Part shown: piece after piece, positions 17,729 to 27,374 of the stretch
Layout: each line of letters begins with the position of its first letter
Numbering within the stretch: position 1 is the stretch's first letter
From: Euryarchaeota archaeon Ods01
Lineage (GTDB): Archaea; Halobacteriota; Halobacteria; Halobacteriales; Halorutilaceae
Assembly (NCBI GenBank): GCA_028751095.1
Contig: JAQZCZ010000005.1
Location: 1-47,123, forward strand
Reading direction: 5' to 3'
Length of the DNA stretch: 47,123 nt
Translations under genes and position numbers: made by a program
Notes under the pieces: generated by a model
The model's database searches: none
What the model was told of the DNA's origin: nothing
What the model saw: the letters and a program-made list of their open reading frames with translations, nothing else

Positions 17729-18186
17729 AGTGGTTCGAACTTCTGTTTGACACGGTTCGGTACCGCGAAGACATCACGTCGCGTGTATCCGGCGTCTTCG
17801 AGGGCGGTCAAGACGGCTTCATCGTCTACCTCCTCCTCGTCACACTCCATCACAAAATGCCCGTCGCCTTCGGCGCTCTGTTCGAGCGTATCGGGGTCGG
17901 CGTGCGGCAACGATTCGACGACATCGACGAGCCTGTTGTCCGGCGTGCTGTCCAACGGAAACCGTGCGGCGACCGCGCCCTCGTCCGAGCCACCGTCACC
18001 GAAGGCGGCTTCGTGGAACGAGACGCGGTAGACTGACGGTTCGAAGCCGTTCTGCGAGGCGAGACGGTCGCGTTCCTCCGCCGCCTCGTCTGCGTCGGGA
18101 GCTATCTCAACCACCTCGTCGCCGTCTACAACCGCGTATCTGTCGTCCATCTTGTACACCTCGTCGTTAGATAGAACCGCGGACAT
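17725..18186 (-). CDS. uncharacterised acidic protein
   Basis: 153 aa ORF, convergent with the helicase gene. Confidence 0.6.
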   Translation of the reverse strand: MSAVLSNDEVYKMDDRYAVVDGDEVVEIAPDADEAAEERDRLASQNGFEPSVYRVSFHEAAFGDGGSDEGAVAARFPLDSTPDNRLVDVVESLPHADPDTLEQSAEGDGHFVMECDEEEVDDEAVLTALEDAGYTRRDVFAVPNRVKQKFEPL

Positions 18187-18212
18187 ATGCCGGTTGCCCC
18201 TCTATATTTCGG

Positions 18213-19004
18213 CTAGAACAGAAGGCGTCTTCCGAAGTCCTGTACCTTAGACGGCAGATAGCCCGAAGCCACGAGCGGCTTAGACACCGGACCGACTGTG
18301 TAACGGGGCTTAGGGTCGTCCGTCTCCGCCGCGGCGACGACCTTCTCGGCTACGTCGTCGGGAGAGGAGGCGAGAAGACCGGTCATCAGGTTCTCGACAC
18401 GTCTTTCGAGGCTCCGGTACAGTTCGCCGTACGGTCCGTCGAAGTCGAGACTCTCGGCGACGCCTTCCTCGAAACCCGTCTCTACCCCGCCAGGTTCAAC
18501 GAGGACAACATCGACCCCGTGGGGCGCTACCTCGACACGGAGGGCGTCGGTCAGGGCTTCGAGTGAGTGTTTCGACGCGCAGTAGGTGCCGACGCCAGGA
18601 AGCGAGACACGCCCGAGGACGCTCGACATGTTGATTACGGTGCCATCACCCTGTTCGCGCATATACGGTAACGCCGCACGAGCGAGTCTATGCGGTCCGT
18701 GTAGGTTGACGTCGAACTGTACGCGCGCGTCCTCAACGCTCGTCTCCTCAACTGCGCCAGCAAGAGGATTACCGGCGTTGTTGACCACGCAGTCGATACG
18801 TCCGGTCTCATCGACGACGGTCCCGACGACCTCGTCGACCTCGTCGCTGTCGGTCACGTCGAGATGAAGGCGTTCGTCGCCGACGGAGAGGTTTCCGTCG
18901 TCAATATCGGTAGCGTAGACGTGCCAGCCGTTCGATTCGAAACGGCGCGCGGTAGCCTCGCCAATACCCGACGCCGCGCCGGTCACGATTACTGTGCGTT
19001 CCAT
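18213..19004 (-). CDS. short-chain dehydrogenase/reductase
   Basis: VTGAASGIGEATARRF, NNAG, YCASKHSLEALTDALR. Confidence 0.95.
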   Translation of the reverse strand: MERTVIVTGAASGIGEATARRFESNGWHVYATDIDDGNLSVGDERLHLDVTDSDEVDEVVGTVVDETGRIDCVVNNAGNPLAGAVEETSVEDARVQFDVNLHGPHRLARAALPYMREQGDGTVINMSSVLGRVSLPGVGTYCASKHSLEALTDALRVEVAPHGVDVVLVEPGGVETGFEEGVAESLDFDGPYGELYRSLERRVENLMTGLLASSPDDVAEKVVAAAETDDPKPRYTVGPVSKPLVASGYLPSKVQDFGRRLLF

Positions 19005-19040
19005 ACGTGTCGTCGTCGGGCGCGGGTTAAGAAGGGTGCG

Positions 19041-20291
19041 TTACGTCTCGTTCTCCCAGTGGTTGTGGACGTGCGGATTGATAACGCCGTCTTTGTCGCC
19101 CATCGGGGTGCCCCCGTTGGTGACGGCGCGCCCCCGCGGTCGGACACGTCCACCGTCAAAGCCACCGTCCGTCGGGGCTACGCCACGTCCGGCACGGCGC
19201 GTCCTGTCCTCGGGGGTCTGATAGACGCCCGAAGCGTCTTCGGATATAGTTTCCATCGAGAGGCAGACGCGGCAGAACTCGACGCCGAACGGTGTGAGAT
19301 GGACGCTCCGGCGGATGACCTTTGCGCGGGTACAGCTCTCTATCGCTTCCTTAACGTCGGGCTGGGCTTCGACGAGCTGGTACCGTTTTACGTCTTCGAC
19401 AGCTTCGTCACAGAACCAGACGAGTCCGAGGCGGTTGAGGTTCCCGAGGTACGCCTGCGTTCGGTCCTCGTAACGGACGCCCGCCTCGGTGCCGACCATC
19501 GAGAGACCCGCGGCGACGAGTTCGGAGGTTATCGGTAGCCATCCGGCGTCGCGGACGTTGACCGCAGGCTGAGGACCGTCGGTTGCGAGGAAACGGAGTA
19601 TACGCGCCTCGTCAGGAGCTATCTGGTCGAGTACGTGCGGGAAGGCAGGATGTAGGTCCTCGTCGTTGTCGATATCGGCGGACCTTTCGAGGAGGGCGGT
19701 GCCGCGCTCCCTGAGTTCAGCAAGCGCCTTCTCGCGCTCCTCCTCGGTCTTACGTCGTCTCCTCTCGGCTCCGTTCCCGTTCACGTCGAGTCCGAGACGG
19801 TCCATCTCGTCGAAGGCTATCCGTTCATACTCCTCTAGGAAGTCCTCGAAAGACCGAGCCGTCCCTACGGCTCTGAGCATACGCAGACCGGTCCGGAATC
19901 CTGACCAGAGCGAGTATCCGGCGGCGCGTCGGGTCGCAGTCGTCGCTATACGGAGGACCCAGAAGGCGTCCTTGAACGCCGAGTTCGGCTCGGGGAAGAC
20001 GGGTTCTACGCCGCGCCGGTTCGCCGCGAGAGCAAGTTCGAGAGCCGACAACGGGTCGTGGGGACCGTCGCCGTCAGGGAGGTAGAGACAGACAGCCGCG
20101 GTCCCGAGGGCGGAGAGACGCTGTCGTGACTCTGCGTCGAGGTCCTCGGGGTCGTCGAACTCCTCAACGAGTTCCGAGACGACGGATTCGGGGTCGTCGG
20201 TCGATGACGGCATCTCGTCGGGTCTGCGCCCGGGTCCGGCTATAGGAGCATCCCTCTCAGGGAACTCGAAGACGTGTTCTTTCTCAGTCAT
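19041..20291 (-). CDS. DUF4393 (Abi-alpha-like) protein
   Basis: C-terminal HPAFPHVLDQIAPDEARILRFLATDGPQPAVNVRDAG...YLGNLNRLGLVWF...VHLTPFGVEFCRVCL resembles Abi-alpha/DUF4393. ATGA overlap with upstream DUF445 gene. Confidence 0.65.
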   Translation of the reverse strand: MTEKEHVFEFPERDAPIAGPGRRPDEMPSSTDDPESVVSELVEEFDDPEDLDAESRQRLSALGTAAVCLYLPDGDGPHDPLSALELALAANRRGVEPVFPEPNSAFKDAFWVLRIATTATRRAAGYSLWSGFRTGLRMLRAVGTARSFEDFLEEYERIAFDEMDRLGLDVNGNGAERRRRKTEEEREKALAELRERGTALLERSADIDNDEDLHPAFPHVLDQIAPDEARILRFLATDGPQPAVNVRDAGWLPITSELVAAGLSMVGTEAGVRYEDRTQAYLGNLNRLGLVWFCDEAVEDVKRYQLVEAQPDVKEAIESCTRAKVIRRSVHLTPFGVEFCRVCLSMETISEDASGVYQTPEDRTRRAGRGVAPTDGGFDGGRVRPRGRAVTNGGTPMGDKDGVINPHVHNHWENET

Positions 20292-21685
20292 ATCGTAGTC
20301 ACCACGAGTAGCTGTATCCAGCCCGCGACGAAGCCGAGAACGGCTCCGACGGCGATGAGGAGCCATTCGTCCTGTTCGAACGCAGGTCGGAGGGTCTTTA
20401 CGTACTCTTCAGGCGGGAGCTTCTTCATCTCTTTGGCGACGAGTTCCTGCATACGTTCGCTTCTTTCACGGTTAAGCTGTGGGTCCTTTAGTATTTCGTA
20501 GGCGTAGTCGAGCGGCTCGGTGGCGAGCGACTCACGTATCGACTCGTACTGCTGGTCGCCGGTCGCGGCGCGTACGAGGGGCTGGGCGATTCCAACCGAC
20601 CGGTCGACCTCGGTACGCAGTGCGTCCCTGACCATCTTACGCGTCCGGTCGGACTTTGGACCGTAGAGGAGATGGCGGGCGATGTTCTCGACGGTAAGAA
20701 TCTTGTCGGCGACTATCTCGGCGTAGGTGTCGACGCTGTCGTTCTGTCTTTTGACGAAAAGCCCCTGTATCCTGAACGGTCCGACCTTGTACTCGTTGAC
20801 GGGGTTGAAGATAGCCTTGATGGCGATGAAGTTGGTCATATATCCGACAGCCGCGCCCGAAAGGGGGAGAACCCACCATTCGTCGATGTAGAGGAACAAG
20901 GGGACGGAGAAACATCCGAGAAGGGTTCCGAAGATGAAGCCCGAGTTTACGAGGAACTTGAGTTCTCGGTCGCCCACTTCAAGGAACATCCGGTTGAGGA
21001 GACGCGGGTTGGCTTCGAGATGGTTGATTATCATCATCTTGACGTTCATCAGCTCGTCGATGTTCTCACCCGTCTTGTGGAACAGGTTTTCGGAGACCTC
21101 GGGCAGACGTTCCTCGACGCGCCGGTGAATCATCTGCTTGACAGGCTCGGGTGCTTCGTCCCAGAGTTCGGGGTACTCGCGCCGGAGTATGTCGTCAACG
21201 AGCGCGTGTATGTCGTCGCGCGACGACTCGACGACCCGCGCCGCGACTGCGTCGGGGTCAAGCTGTTGGTAGAACTCGTGCTGTGTAGCAACCTTGTCGA
21301 CGCTGTTGTCGTACGCAATACTACCCATCTTAGCGCCTCTCGACGGAACGATGCCCTGCCAGCCGAACTTTCCTTCCAACACCCCGGGAATCTGCTGTAT
21401 CTTTCTCGGGAGGAAGCCCGAAATCTGTTTCATCCCGGGTACGGTAACGCCGCGGAAGTCGACCGGGTAGAACATCAGACGGATAGCCACCCAGTTGGTC
21501 ATGTACCCGATAATACCGGTGATAGGCGGAATAAGGGCGAGACGCCAGTCGAGACCCGCGAGACCGGACGGCACGACCTCAGCGACCGTTTCGGCGTCGG
21601 TGGGGAGAGACACAAGTAGGTCTAGAAGCGGTAAGCTCCCGACGACAGCAGACAGGAGTCCGGTAGACAGGCTTTCTGTCAGCAT
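20288..21685 (-). CDS. DUF445 family membrane protein
   Basis: Repeated GYMTNWVAIRLMFYPVDFRG and GYMTNFIAIKAIFNPVNEYKVGPFRIQGLFVKRQ motifs. Confidence 0.88.
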   Translation of the reverse strand: MLTESLSTGLLSAVVGSLPLLDLLVSLPTDAETVAEVVPSGLAGLDWRLALIPPITGIIGYMTNWVAIRLMFYPVDFRGVTVPGMKQISGFLPRKIQQIPGVLEGKFGWQGIVPSRGAKMGSIAYDNSVDKVATQHEFYQQLDPDAVAARVVESSRDDIHALVDDILRREYPELWDEAPEPVKQMIHRRVEERLPEVSENLFHKTGENIDELMNVKMMIINHLEANPRLLNRMFLEVGDRELKFLVNSGFIFGTLLGCFSVPLFLYIDEWWVLPLSGAAVGYMTNFIAIKAIFNPVNEYKVGPFRIQGLFVKRQNDSVDTYAEIVADKILTVENIARHLLYGPKSDRTRKMVRDALRTEVDRSVGIAQPLVRAATGDQQYESIRESLATEPLDYAYEILKDPQLNRERSERMQELVAKEMKKLPPEEYVKTLRPAFEQDEWLLIAVGAVLGFVAGWIQLLVVTTI

Positions 21686-21782
21686 CTAGTGTCCCCTGTG
21701 ACACGCGGCTTCGTGCGTTAGGTTAGCGTCGTACGGGGTGTACTAAGAACCCTCGGTACGTCGCCGCGCACGGTACACGGTA

Positions 21783-21800
21783 TACGGTCATGAGACCGTA
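21783..21800. promoter_or_regulatory. perfect inverted repeat TACGGTC-ATGA-GACCGTA, possible operator
   Basis: 7-bp perfect arms with 4-nt spacer, ~33 nt upstream of the flavoprotein start codon (21833). Confidence 0.5.
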
Positions 21801-21832
21801 ACTACAAGTTAGCTTCGGAGTAATACGGATAT

Positions 21833-23242
21833 ATGAATCCTTTCGTTGTCATCGGCGGCGATGCCGCCGGACTCAGCGCCGCGAGCAAGCTCAAGCGCGA
21901 AGACCCCGACCGCGAGGTCGTCGTCTTCGAGAAGGGTCGGTGGGTTTCGTACGCCCACTGCGGGACGCCGTACTTCGTCAAGGGCGAGGTCGAGAGCCTC
22001 GTCGACCTTACGTCGCTGTCGTCCGACGAAATCGAGGAACGCGGTATCGACCTGAGGCGCGAACACGAAGCTGTCGACGTTTCGACCGACGAAAAGACGG
22101 TGACGGTCCGCGGACCCGACGGCGAGTTCGAACAGCGGTACGGCGACCTGCTTCTGGCGACAGGCGCACGCGCCGCGGAGCCTATCGAGGGCGGCGACCT
22201 CGACAACGTCTTCACCCTCCACGGTCTCGACTCCGCGGCACGGATACGCGCGCTCCTCGAAGAGCCGTCGGAGTTCACAGTCGAGTCGCTCGGGGGCGGC
22301 GGATACGTCGACGAAGATGTGGTGCGGTACGGCGACCGCACGCCGCCCGAGACGGTCGCTGTCGTAGGCGGCGGATACGTCGGCGTCGAGATGTGCGAGG
22401 CGTTCGACGCGTGGGACCTCGACGTACATCTGTTCCAGCGCCCCGACAGCCTCCTGCCTGAGTTCGGCGGGTCGGTGGGCGAAAGGGTCGAGGAGACGCT
22501 CGCCGAAGAAGGCGTCGAGGTACACATCGGAACCGAGGTCGAGAAGCTTTCTGGAGACGGCGCGGTCGAGGAGGTCGTGACCTCCGGCGGCTCGGTGTCG
22601 GTCGACGCCGCGCTCGTCGGGGTCGGGGTGCGCCCCAACGTCGGACCGGTCGAGAACGAGGTCGAACTCGGCAGGTCGGGCGCTGTGGCTGTCGACAGGT
22701 ACGGACGCACATCCGCGGAGAACGTCTACGCCGCGGGTGACTGCGCCGAGGCGCGCCACGTCGTGACGGGAGAGAGCGCGTGGGTCCCGCTGGGTCTGAC
22801 GGCGAACCGCGCAGGACGCGCTATAGGCGCGACAGTCGCGGGAGAGCATACGCCTGTCGGCGGAGTCGCGGGTACGGCGGTCGTCAAGGCTTTCGACCTC
22901 GAATGCGGAAGGACAGGTCTGGTCAACGAGGAGGAGGCGCGCGAGGCGGGCTTCGAACCTGTGACCGTAACGGTCGATACGCGCTCGCGGTCGGGCTACT
23001 ATCCGGGGGCGGCGGAGACGACGGTCCGTCTCGTTGCCGACCGCGGAACGGGGCGTCTGTTAGGCGGGAGCATCGTGGGCGAAGACCGCGCCGCCGTCCG
23101 TATCAACACCGTAGCGACCGCTCTCGAATCAGGTATGACGGTCGACGAAGTCGAGAGGCTCGACCTCGGCTACGCGCCGCCGTTCAGCCCTGTCTGGGAC
23201 CCCGTTCTCGTCGCCGCGAAGGTACTCAACGGGAAGCTTTAG
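21833..23242 (+). CDS. FAD-dependent pyridine nucleotide-disulfide oxidoreductase, CoA-disulfide reductase-like
   Basis: GGDAAGLSAASKLKRE; WVSYAHCGTPYF (single active-site Cys of CoADR/NOX type); VAVVGGGYVGVEMCEAF; NVYAAGDCAE. Confidence 0.88.
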   Translation: MNPFVVIGGDAAGLSAASKLKREDPDREVVVFEKGRWVSYAHCGTPYFVKGEVESLVDLTSLSSDEIEERGIDLRREHEAVDVSTDEKTVTVRGPDGEFEQRYGDLLLATGARAAEPIEGGDLDNVFTLHGLDSAARIRALLEEPSEFTVESLGGGGYVDEDVVRYGDRTPPETVAVVGGGYVGVEMCEAFDAWDLDVHLFQRPDSLLPEFGGSVGERVEETLAEEGVEVHIGTEVEKLSGDGAVEEVVTSGGSVSVDAALVGVGVRPNVGPVENEVELGRSGAVAVDRYGRTSAENVYAAGDCAEARHVVTGESAWVPLGLTANRAGRAIGATVAGEHTPVGGVAGTAVVKAFDLECGRTGLVNEEEAREAGFEPVTVTVDTRSRSGYYPGAAETTVRLVADRGTGRLLGGSIVGEDRAAVRINTVATALESGMTVDEVERLDLGYAPPFSPVWDPVLVAAKVLNGKL

Positions 23243-24660
23243 GTTTCGGTACGGAGACCGCGTATGAACTCGGCGAAAGGACCTATACGTTCCTTCATCC
23301 AACGGAGGTTCTCGACGCCGACACGTTCCATGACAGGTTCGGGTACCATCTCAACGGCGTCGGCGACCGCGCCGTATCCGTACTCCTCTCTGATAACGAA
23401 CAGATAGGCTTCACGGGTGAAGTCGAACTCCTCGTCGAGGCTCTGACAGACGCCTTCCAAGACGGTGATAGCGCGGAACAGGAGGGCGAGTTCACGGGTG
23501 ACGTGTACGGGGAAGCCGTACATAGAGTCCTGTATGTCGGTCACGAAGTTCCGCGCCGAACTGTCGACTGTCTCGTCCTTTAGGTCGTCCACCATACGCC
23601 GGAACATGACCTCGACCTCGTCGGGGTCGTAGTCGGGCGGGAGGACGCCGATACGGTCGAAGACGTCGGTCATCGCCTCTATGTCCTCGTCCTTGACCGC
23701 CTCGTAGAACTCGAACAGAGAGTCGCGTGTCTCCTCCGAGAGGCTTCCGACGAGACCGAAGTCGTAGAATACAAGGCGTCCGGCGGAGTCAACGCCGAGG
23801 TTTCCGGGATGCGGGTCGGCGTGGAAAAGACCGTCTTCGAGGACCATCTCAGCGTAGGTTCGCTGAAGCTTTTCGACGACATCGCCGCGGTCGACACCCA
23901 TCGATTCGAGAGCCTCGGCGTCGTCTATCTTGACGGATTCGACGTACTCCATCGTAATGACGCGGTCGCCCGAGAGTTCGTCGACGACCTCAGGGATGAC
24001 AACGTCAGGGTCGTCGGCGAAGTTACGCCGGAAGGTCCGCATCGTCTCCGCCTCGCGTCCGTAGTCGGTCTCACGCCGAACCGACGAGGCGAACTGGTCG
24101 ACGATATTTCCGACAGACCGCGCCGTATTCTCGTCGGCGAAACGCGTGACATAGGGCAGAAGGTTCCTGAGAAGGTTCAGGTCGGTCTCTACCGTCTCGC
24201 GTACGCCCGGGCGCAGTATCTTGACGGCGAGACGTCTTCCGTCAAGAGCCGCGACATGTACCTGTCCGAGAGACGCCGCACTTACGGGTTCGTCGTCGAA
24301 CCTGTCGAAACGTTCGAGGCTTCCGATGTCGTCCTCCAAGACGCGCCGCGCCCCCTCCCAGTCGGCGGGGGGCACGTCGTCCTGTAACTTTGACAACGTC
24401 TCGGTGTACTCGCGCGGGAGTGCGTCGGCGCGTGTCGAAAGAACCTGTCCGAGCTTGATGAAAGTCGGTCCAAGGGCGACGAAGATTTCGAGTAGACGTT
24501 CGGCGCGTCGCTCGCGTTCCTCGGGTGTAACGACGCGACCCTTCCCGAAGAACAGGTAACGTCGTCTGTCGCGTGCGTAGGCGAGAAGCAGGGGTGCGAG
24601 GTAGTAAAGCACGGCTACGAGTCGGTGTACGGCTCTTGCCCTGCTTCCCAACTTTGTCAC
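23239..24660 (-). CDS. ABC1/AarF/UbiB-like atypical kinase
   Basis: LGPTFIKLGQVLSTRADALPREYTETLSKLQDDVPP; LFHADPHPGNLGVDSAGRLVFYDFGLVG. Confidence 0.93.
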   Translation of the reverse strand: MTKLGSRARAVHRLVAVLYYLAPLLLAYARDRRRYLFFGKGRVVTPEERERRAERLLEIFVALGPTFIKLGQVLSTRADALPREYTETLSKLQDDVPPADWEGARRVLEDDIGSLERFDRFDDEPVSAASLGQVHVAALDGRRLAVKILRPGVRETVETDLNLLRNLLPYVTRFADENTARSVGNIVDQFASSVRRETDYGREAETMRTFRRNFADDPDVVIPEVVDELSGDRVITMEYVESVKIDDAEALESMGVDRGDVVEKLQRTYAEMVLEDGLFHADPHPGNLGVDSAGRLVFYDFGLVGSLSEETRDSLFEFYEAVKDEDIEAMTDVFDRIGVLPPDYDPDEVEVMFRRMVDDLKDETVDSSARNFVTDIQDSMYGFPVHVTRELALLFRAITVLEGVCQSLDEEFDFTREAYLFVIREEYGYGAVADAVEMVPEPVMERVGVENLRWMKERIGPFAEFIRGLRTET

Positions 24661-24759
24661 CGTGACGGACGTTCGTGACGGTCTTACTTATACGGTGTGG
24701 CGTCTAAACACGGTCGTATATGTCGGTAGCTACTTGCACGCCGACGGCGAACCTCCTGT

Positions 24760-25032
24760 ATGAACGACGAGGTCCGTCTCTGGCTCGTCGAGAGAACTTA
24801 CTCGGACGACGAGCAGAACCTGATTATACTGACCTACGCTACGACCGACGGCGATAGATACCTGCGTAAGGAGCGCGCCCTAACGTCCTTTGACGACGAG
24901 CGCGAGACGACGGCGGCGGTCGATGTCGACAATGACTCGGTCGCCGAAGTCCGCGACGGCGAGACGCGCAAGAGGTACGCGTCGGAGGCACAGCGGATGG
25001 CTGAGGAACACGGTCCCGACGACGTGATATGA
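24760..25032 (+). CDS. small uncharacterised protein
   Basis: 90 aa ORF overlapping the MBL hydrolase start by 4 nt. Confidence 0.6.
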   Translation: MNDEVRLWLVERTYSDDEQNLIILTYATTDGDRYLRKERALTSFDDERETTAAVDVDNDSVAEVRDGETRKRYASEAQRMAEEHGPDDVI

Positions 25033-26009
25033 CGACGGTCGACCGTCTCAGCCTCGGAAACGAGGAGTTCGAAGGTAACAACTCGTCGTACGTCCTCCGC
25101 GGGGAGGGCGAAACCGTCCTAATCGACACGGGTGTTTCGACGCCAGAGACGCGCGACGGCTTCGTCTCGGGACTCGAAGGCGTCGGAGTCTCCGTCAGCG
25201 AGGTCGACGCCGTCTTCCTGACGCACTGGCACGCCGACCACTCGGGACTCGCGGGCTTCGTTCAGGAGGAGAGCGGCGCGCCGGTGTACGTCCACGAGGA
25301 CGACGCCGCGCTGGTCGCCGGAGACGACGCGGCATGGAAGGCGATGGACGACCGCCAGCGCCGTCTCCTTGACGACTGGGGTGTTCCTGATGGACCGCGC
25401 GACGAACTCCTCGGCTTCATCGAATCGACCTCGGACGTGTACGGCAAGCCGCCGGAGGTCAAGGAGTTCGGAGACGGCGCTGTCTTCGAGGGGGCGGGGA
25501 CGGAGCTTGAGGCGGTCGCCGCGCCCGGACATACGGCGGGTCTGACGTGTTACGGCGTCGCCAACGAGGTATTCACGGGCGACGCGCTCCTTCCCGTCTA
25601 TACGCCCAACGTCGGCGGCGCGGACGTACGTGTCGAGAAGCCGTTGGCGAGCTACCTCGACAGCCTCGTCCGTCTCGCCGGAAGAGGCTTCGGACGCGCG
25701 TATCCCGGGCACAGGAATCCGATAGAGGAGCCGAGTCGGCGCGCGGTCGAGATACTCGAACACCACCGCGACCGCGCACGACGGGTCGTCGATGTTCTCC
25801 GCAAGGACGGACCGCTCGACGCGTGGGAGGTAGGCGCTCGTCTTTTCGGAGACCTGTCGGGAATCCATATACTCCACGGTCCCGGGGAGTCGTACGCCCA
25901 TCTCGAACACATGGAGCGCGCGGGCACCGTCTCGTCCTTCCGCGACGGTACGGTGAGGTACGAAGTTGACGACCCCGAAGCTCTTGACGACGCGTTTCCC
26001 AGCCTCTGA
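25029..26009 (+). CDS. MBL-fold metallo-hydrolase
   Basis: AVFLTHWHADHSGLAGF, APGHTAGLTCY, FTGDALLP. Confidence 0.93.
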   Translation: MTTVDRLSLGNEEFEGNNSSYVLRGEGETVLIDTGVSTPETRDGFVSGLEGVGVSVSEVDAVFLTHWHADHSGLAGFVQEESGAPVYVHEDDAALVAGDDAAWKAMDDRQRRLLDDWGVPDGPRDELLGFIESTSDVYGKPPEVKEFGDGAVFEGAGTELEAVAAPGHTAGLTCYGVANEVFTGDALLPVYTPNVGGADVRVEKPLASYLDSLVRLAGRGFGRAYPGHRNPIEEPSRRAVEILEHHRDRARRVVDVLRKDGPLDAWEVGARLFGDLSGIHILHGPGESYAHLEHMERAGTVSSFRDGTVRYEVDDPEALDDAFPSL

Positions 26010-26052
26010 GAGCGTCCGATACGGTTATGCGTCGCGCGGAAGTAGCAGGTTC

Positions 26053-26448
26053 ATGAGCAAACACGTCCTCGTACCCCTCGACGTTTCGGACCCGTCCGAA
26101 CGCGCCTTCGAGGTCGCTCTCCACGACTTCGTGGGAGAAGAAGACCGGCTGACCTTGCTCCACGTCGCCGAAAGCCTCGAAGAGTTCGAAGGCATGCCAG
26201 GCGGCGAAAGCGCCGAGGAGTTCCTCGATGAACACGTCGAGAAGGCACGCAAACGCGGCTACGACGTGACCCGCGTCTACGAGGGCGGCGAGCCGTCGCG
26301 TGAGATAGTCGGGTATGCAGAGGAGAACGACGTTGACCATGTCGTGATGGGTAGCCACGGAAGGACCGGCGCTACACGCGTCCTGTTCGGAAGCGTCGCC
26401 GAAAACGTTACTCGGCGCTCTCCTACACCCGTCACCGTCGTCCGTTAG
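26053..26448 (+). CDS. universal stress protein (UspA family)
   Basis: MSKHVLVPLDVSDPSERAFEVAL...DVDHVVMGSHGRTGATRVLFGSVAENVTRRSPTPVTVVR. Confidence 0.93.
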   Translation: MSKHVLVPLDVSDPSERAFEVALHDFVGEEDRLTLLHVAESLEEFEGMPGGESAEEFLDEHVEKARKRGYDVTRVYEGGEPSREIVGYAEENDVDHVVMGSHGRTGATRVLFGSVAENVTRRSPTPVTVVR

Positions 26449-27374
26449 CCTTCGAGTTCTTCCCTCGCCTTCTCGCGGACCGCGCGAGAGACCTCGTACT
26501 CGGTTCCGCTGTCGAGTTCGGTTTCCTCGGTCAGGGGCTGGCGTTCTATCACGAAGGTATCGTCGAACTTGTCGTAGAAGACGGTGTTGAGAGCGCGGAG
26601 GACGCGCGAGTCTAGCCAGAATCCCTCGGCGACGAAGCTATCAGCGACTGCTTCGAGAAACTCGCGCTCGGCGGCGCTCTCCGACGGCTCTTGGTCTTCG
26701 AGCAGGTTACTGTACTTCTCTATGTTCTTCTTCGCGGCGTCGTAAAGCGGGTCATCCTCGTCGAGCCCTTCGAGACGTTCCTCCCAGCGTTCGAGTGTCT
26801 CGCGGTAGACCGCCGTTTCGCCGACGCCGTCGTTGTTCGGGGATTCAATGACCTGTTCGGCGAGAGATACGACGTGGTTCCGGAACTCATCTAAGGATTC
26901 GAGTATCCGGGCATACTCGTCGCTCTCGGCGAGTTCGGGGTCGGTCTTCTCCTCTTCAAGAGCCTCCTTCTTCGACAGAAGGGAGAAGTACTCCTGCGTC
27001 TCGGGACCGGCTTCCTCTATCGTCAGCATCCGCTCAACGGTGTCGTGGAGGTCGCCCTTCGAGACGGGCTTGACGACGTAGTCGTTGAACCCCATTTCGA
27101 GTATGTCGAAGTCGGGTTCGACAGCCGAGACCATGGCAACGGGACATCCGTAGCCGTCGGCACGTATCTCGTCGAGAAACTCGTCGCCCGACATCCCGGG
27201 AAGGCGTCTGTCGAGAAGGACGGCGTCAACCGTGTCGTCCATCTTTTCGAGTGCTTCCTCACCGTCGTAGGCGGTCCGAACCTCGTACTCTTCGCTTAGC
27301 CAAGCGGCGTAGAGGTCGGCGAGGTCCTCCTCGTCCTCGACGACGAGAACGACGGCGTCAGTCACCGGCGTCAC
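26445..27374 (-). CDS. response regulator with HalX domain and extra C-terminal region
   Basis: VLVVEDEEDLADLYAAWL...VDAVLLDRRLPGMSGDEFL...VVKPVSKGDLHDTVERML, HalX-like EYFSLLSKKEALEEEK, then ~130 aa extension. Confidence 0.88.
   Translation of the reverse strand: MTPVTDAVVLVVEDEEDLADLYAAWLSEEYEVRTAYDGEEALEKMDDTVDAVLLDRRLPGMSGDEFLDEIRADGYGCPVAMVSAVEPDFDILEMGFNDYVVKPVSKGDLHDTVERMLTIEEAGPETQEYFSLLSKKEALEEEKTDPELAESDEYARILESLDEFRNHVVSLAEQVIESPNNDGVGETAVYRETLERWEERLEGLDEDDPLYDAAKKNIEKYSNLLEDQEPSESAAEREFLEAVADSFVAEGFWLDSRVLRALNTVFYDKFDDTFVIERQPLTEETELDSGTEYEVSRAVREKAREELEG

Noticed and set aside
20672-21619. 315-aa plus-strand ORF opposite DUF445
   Set aside because: Antisense to the conserved DUF445 gene; lacks any family pattern.
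21809-22849. 346-aa and 302-aa minus-strand ORFs opposite the flavoprotein
   Set aside because: Low-complexity antisense frames to a gene with clear FAD/NAD motifs.
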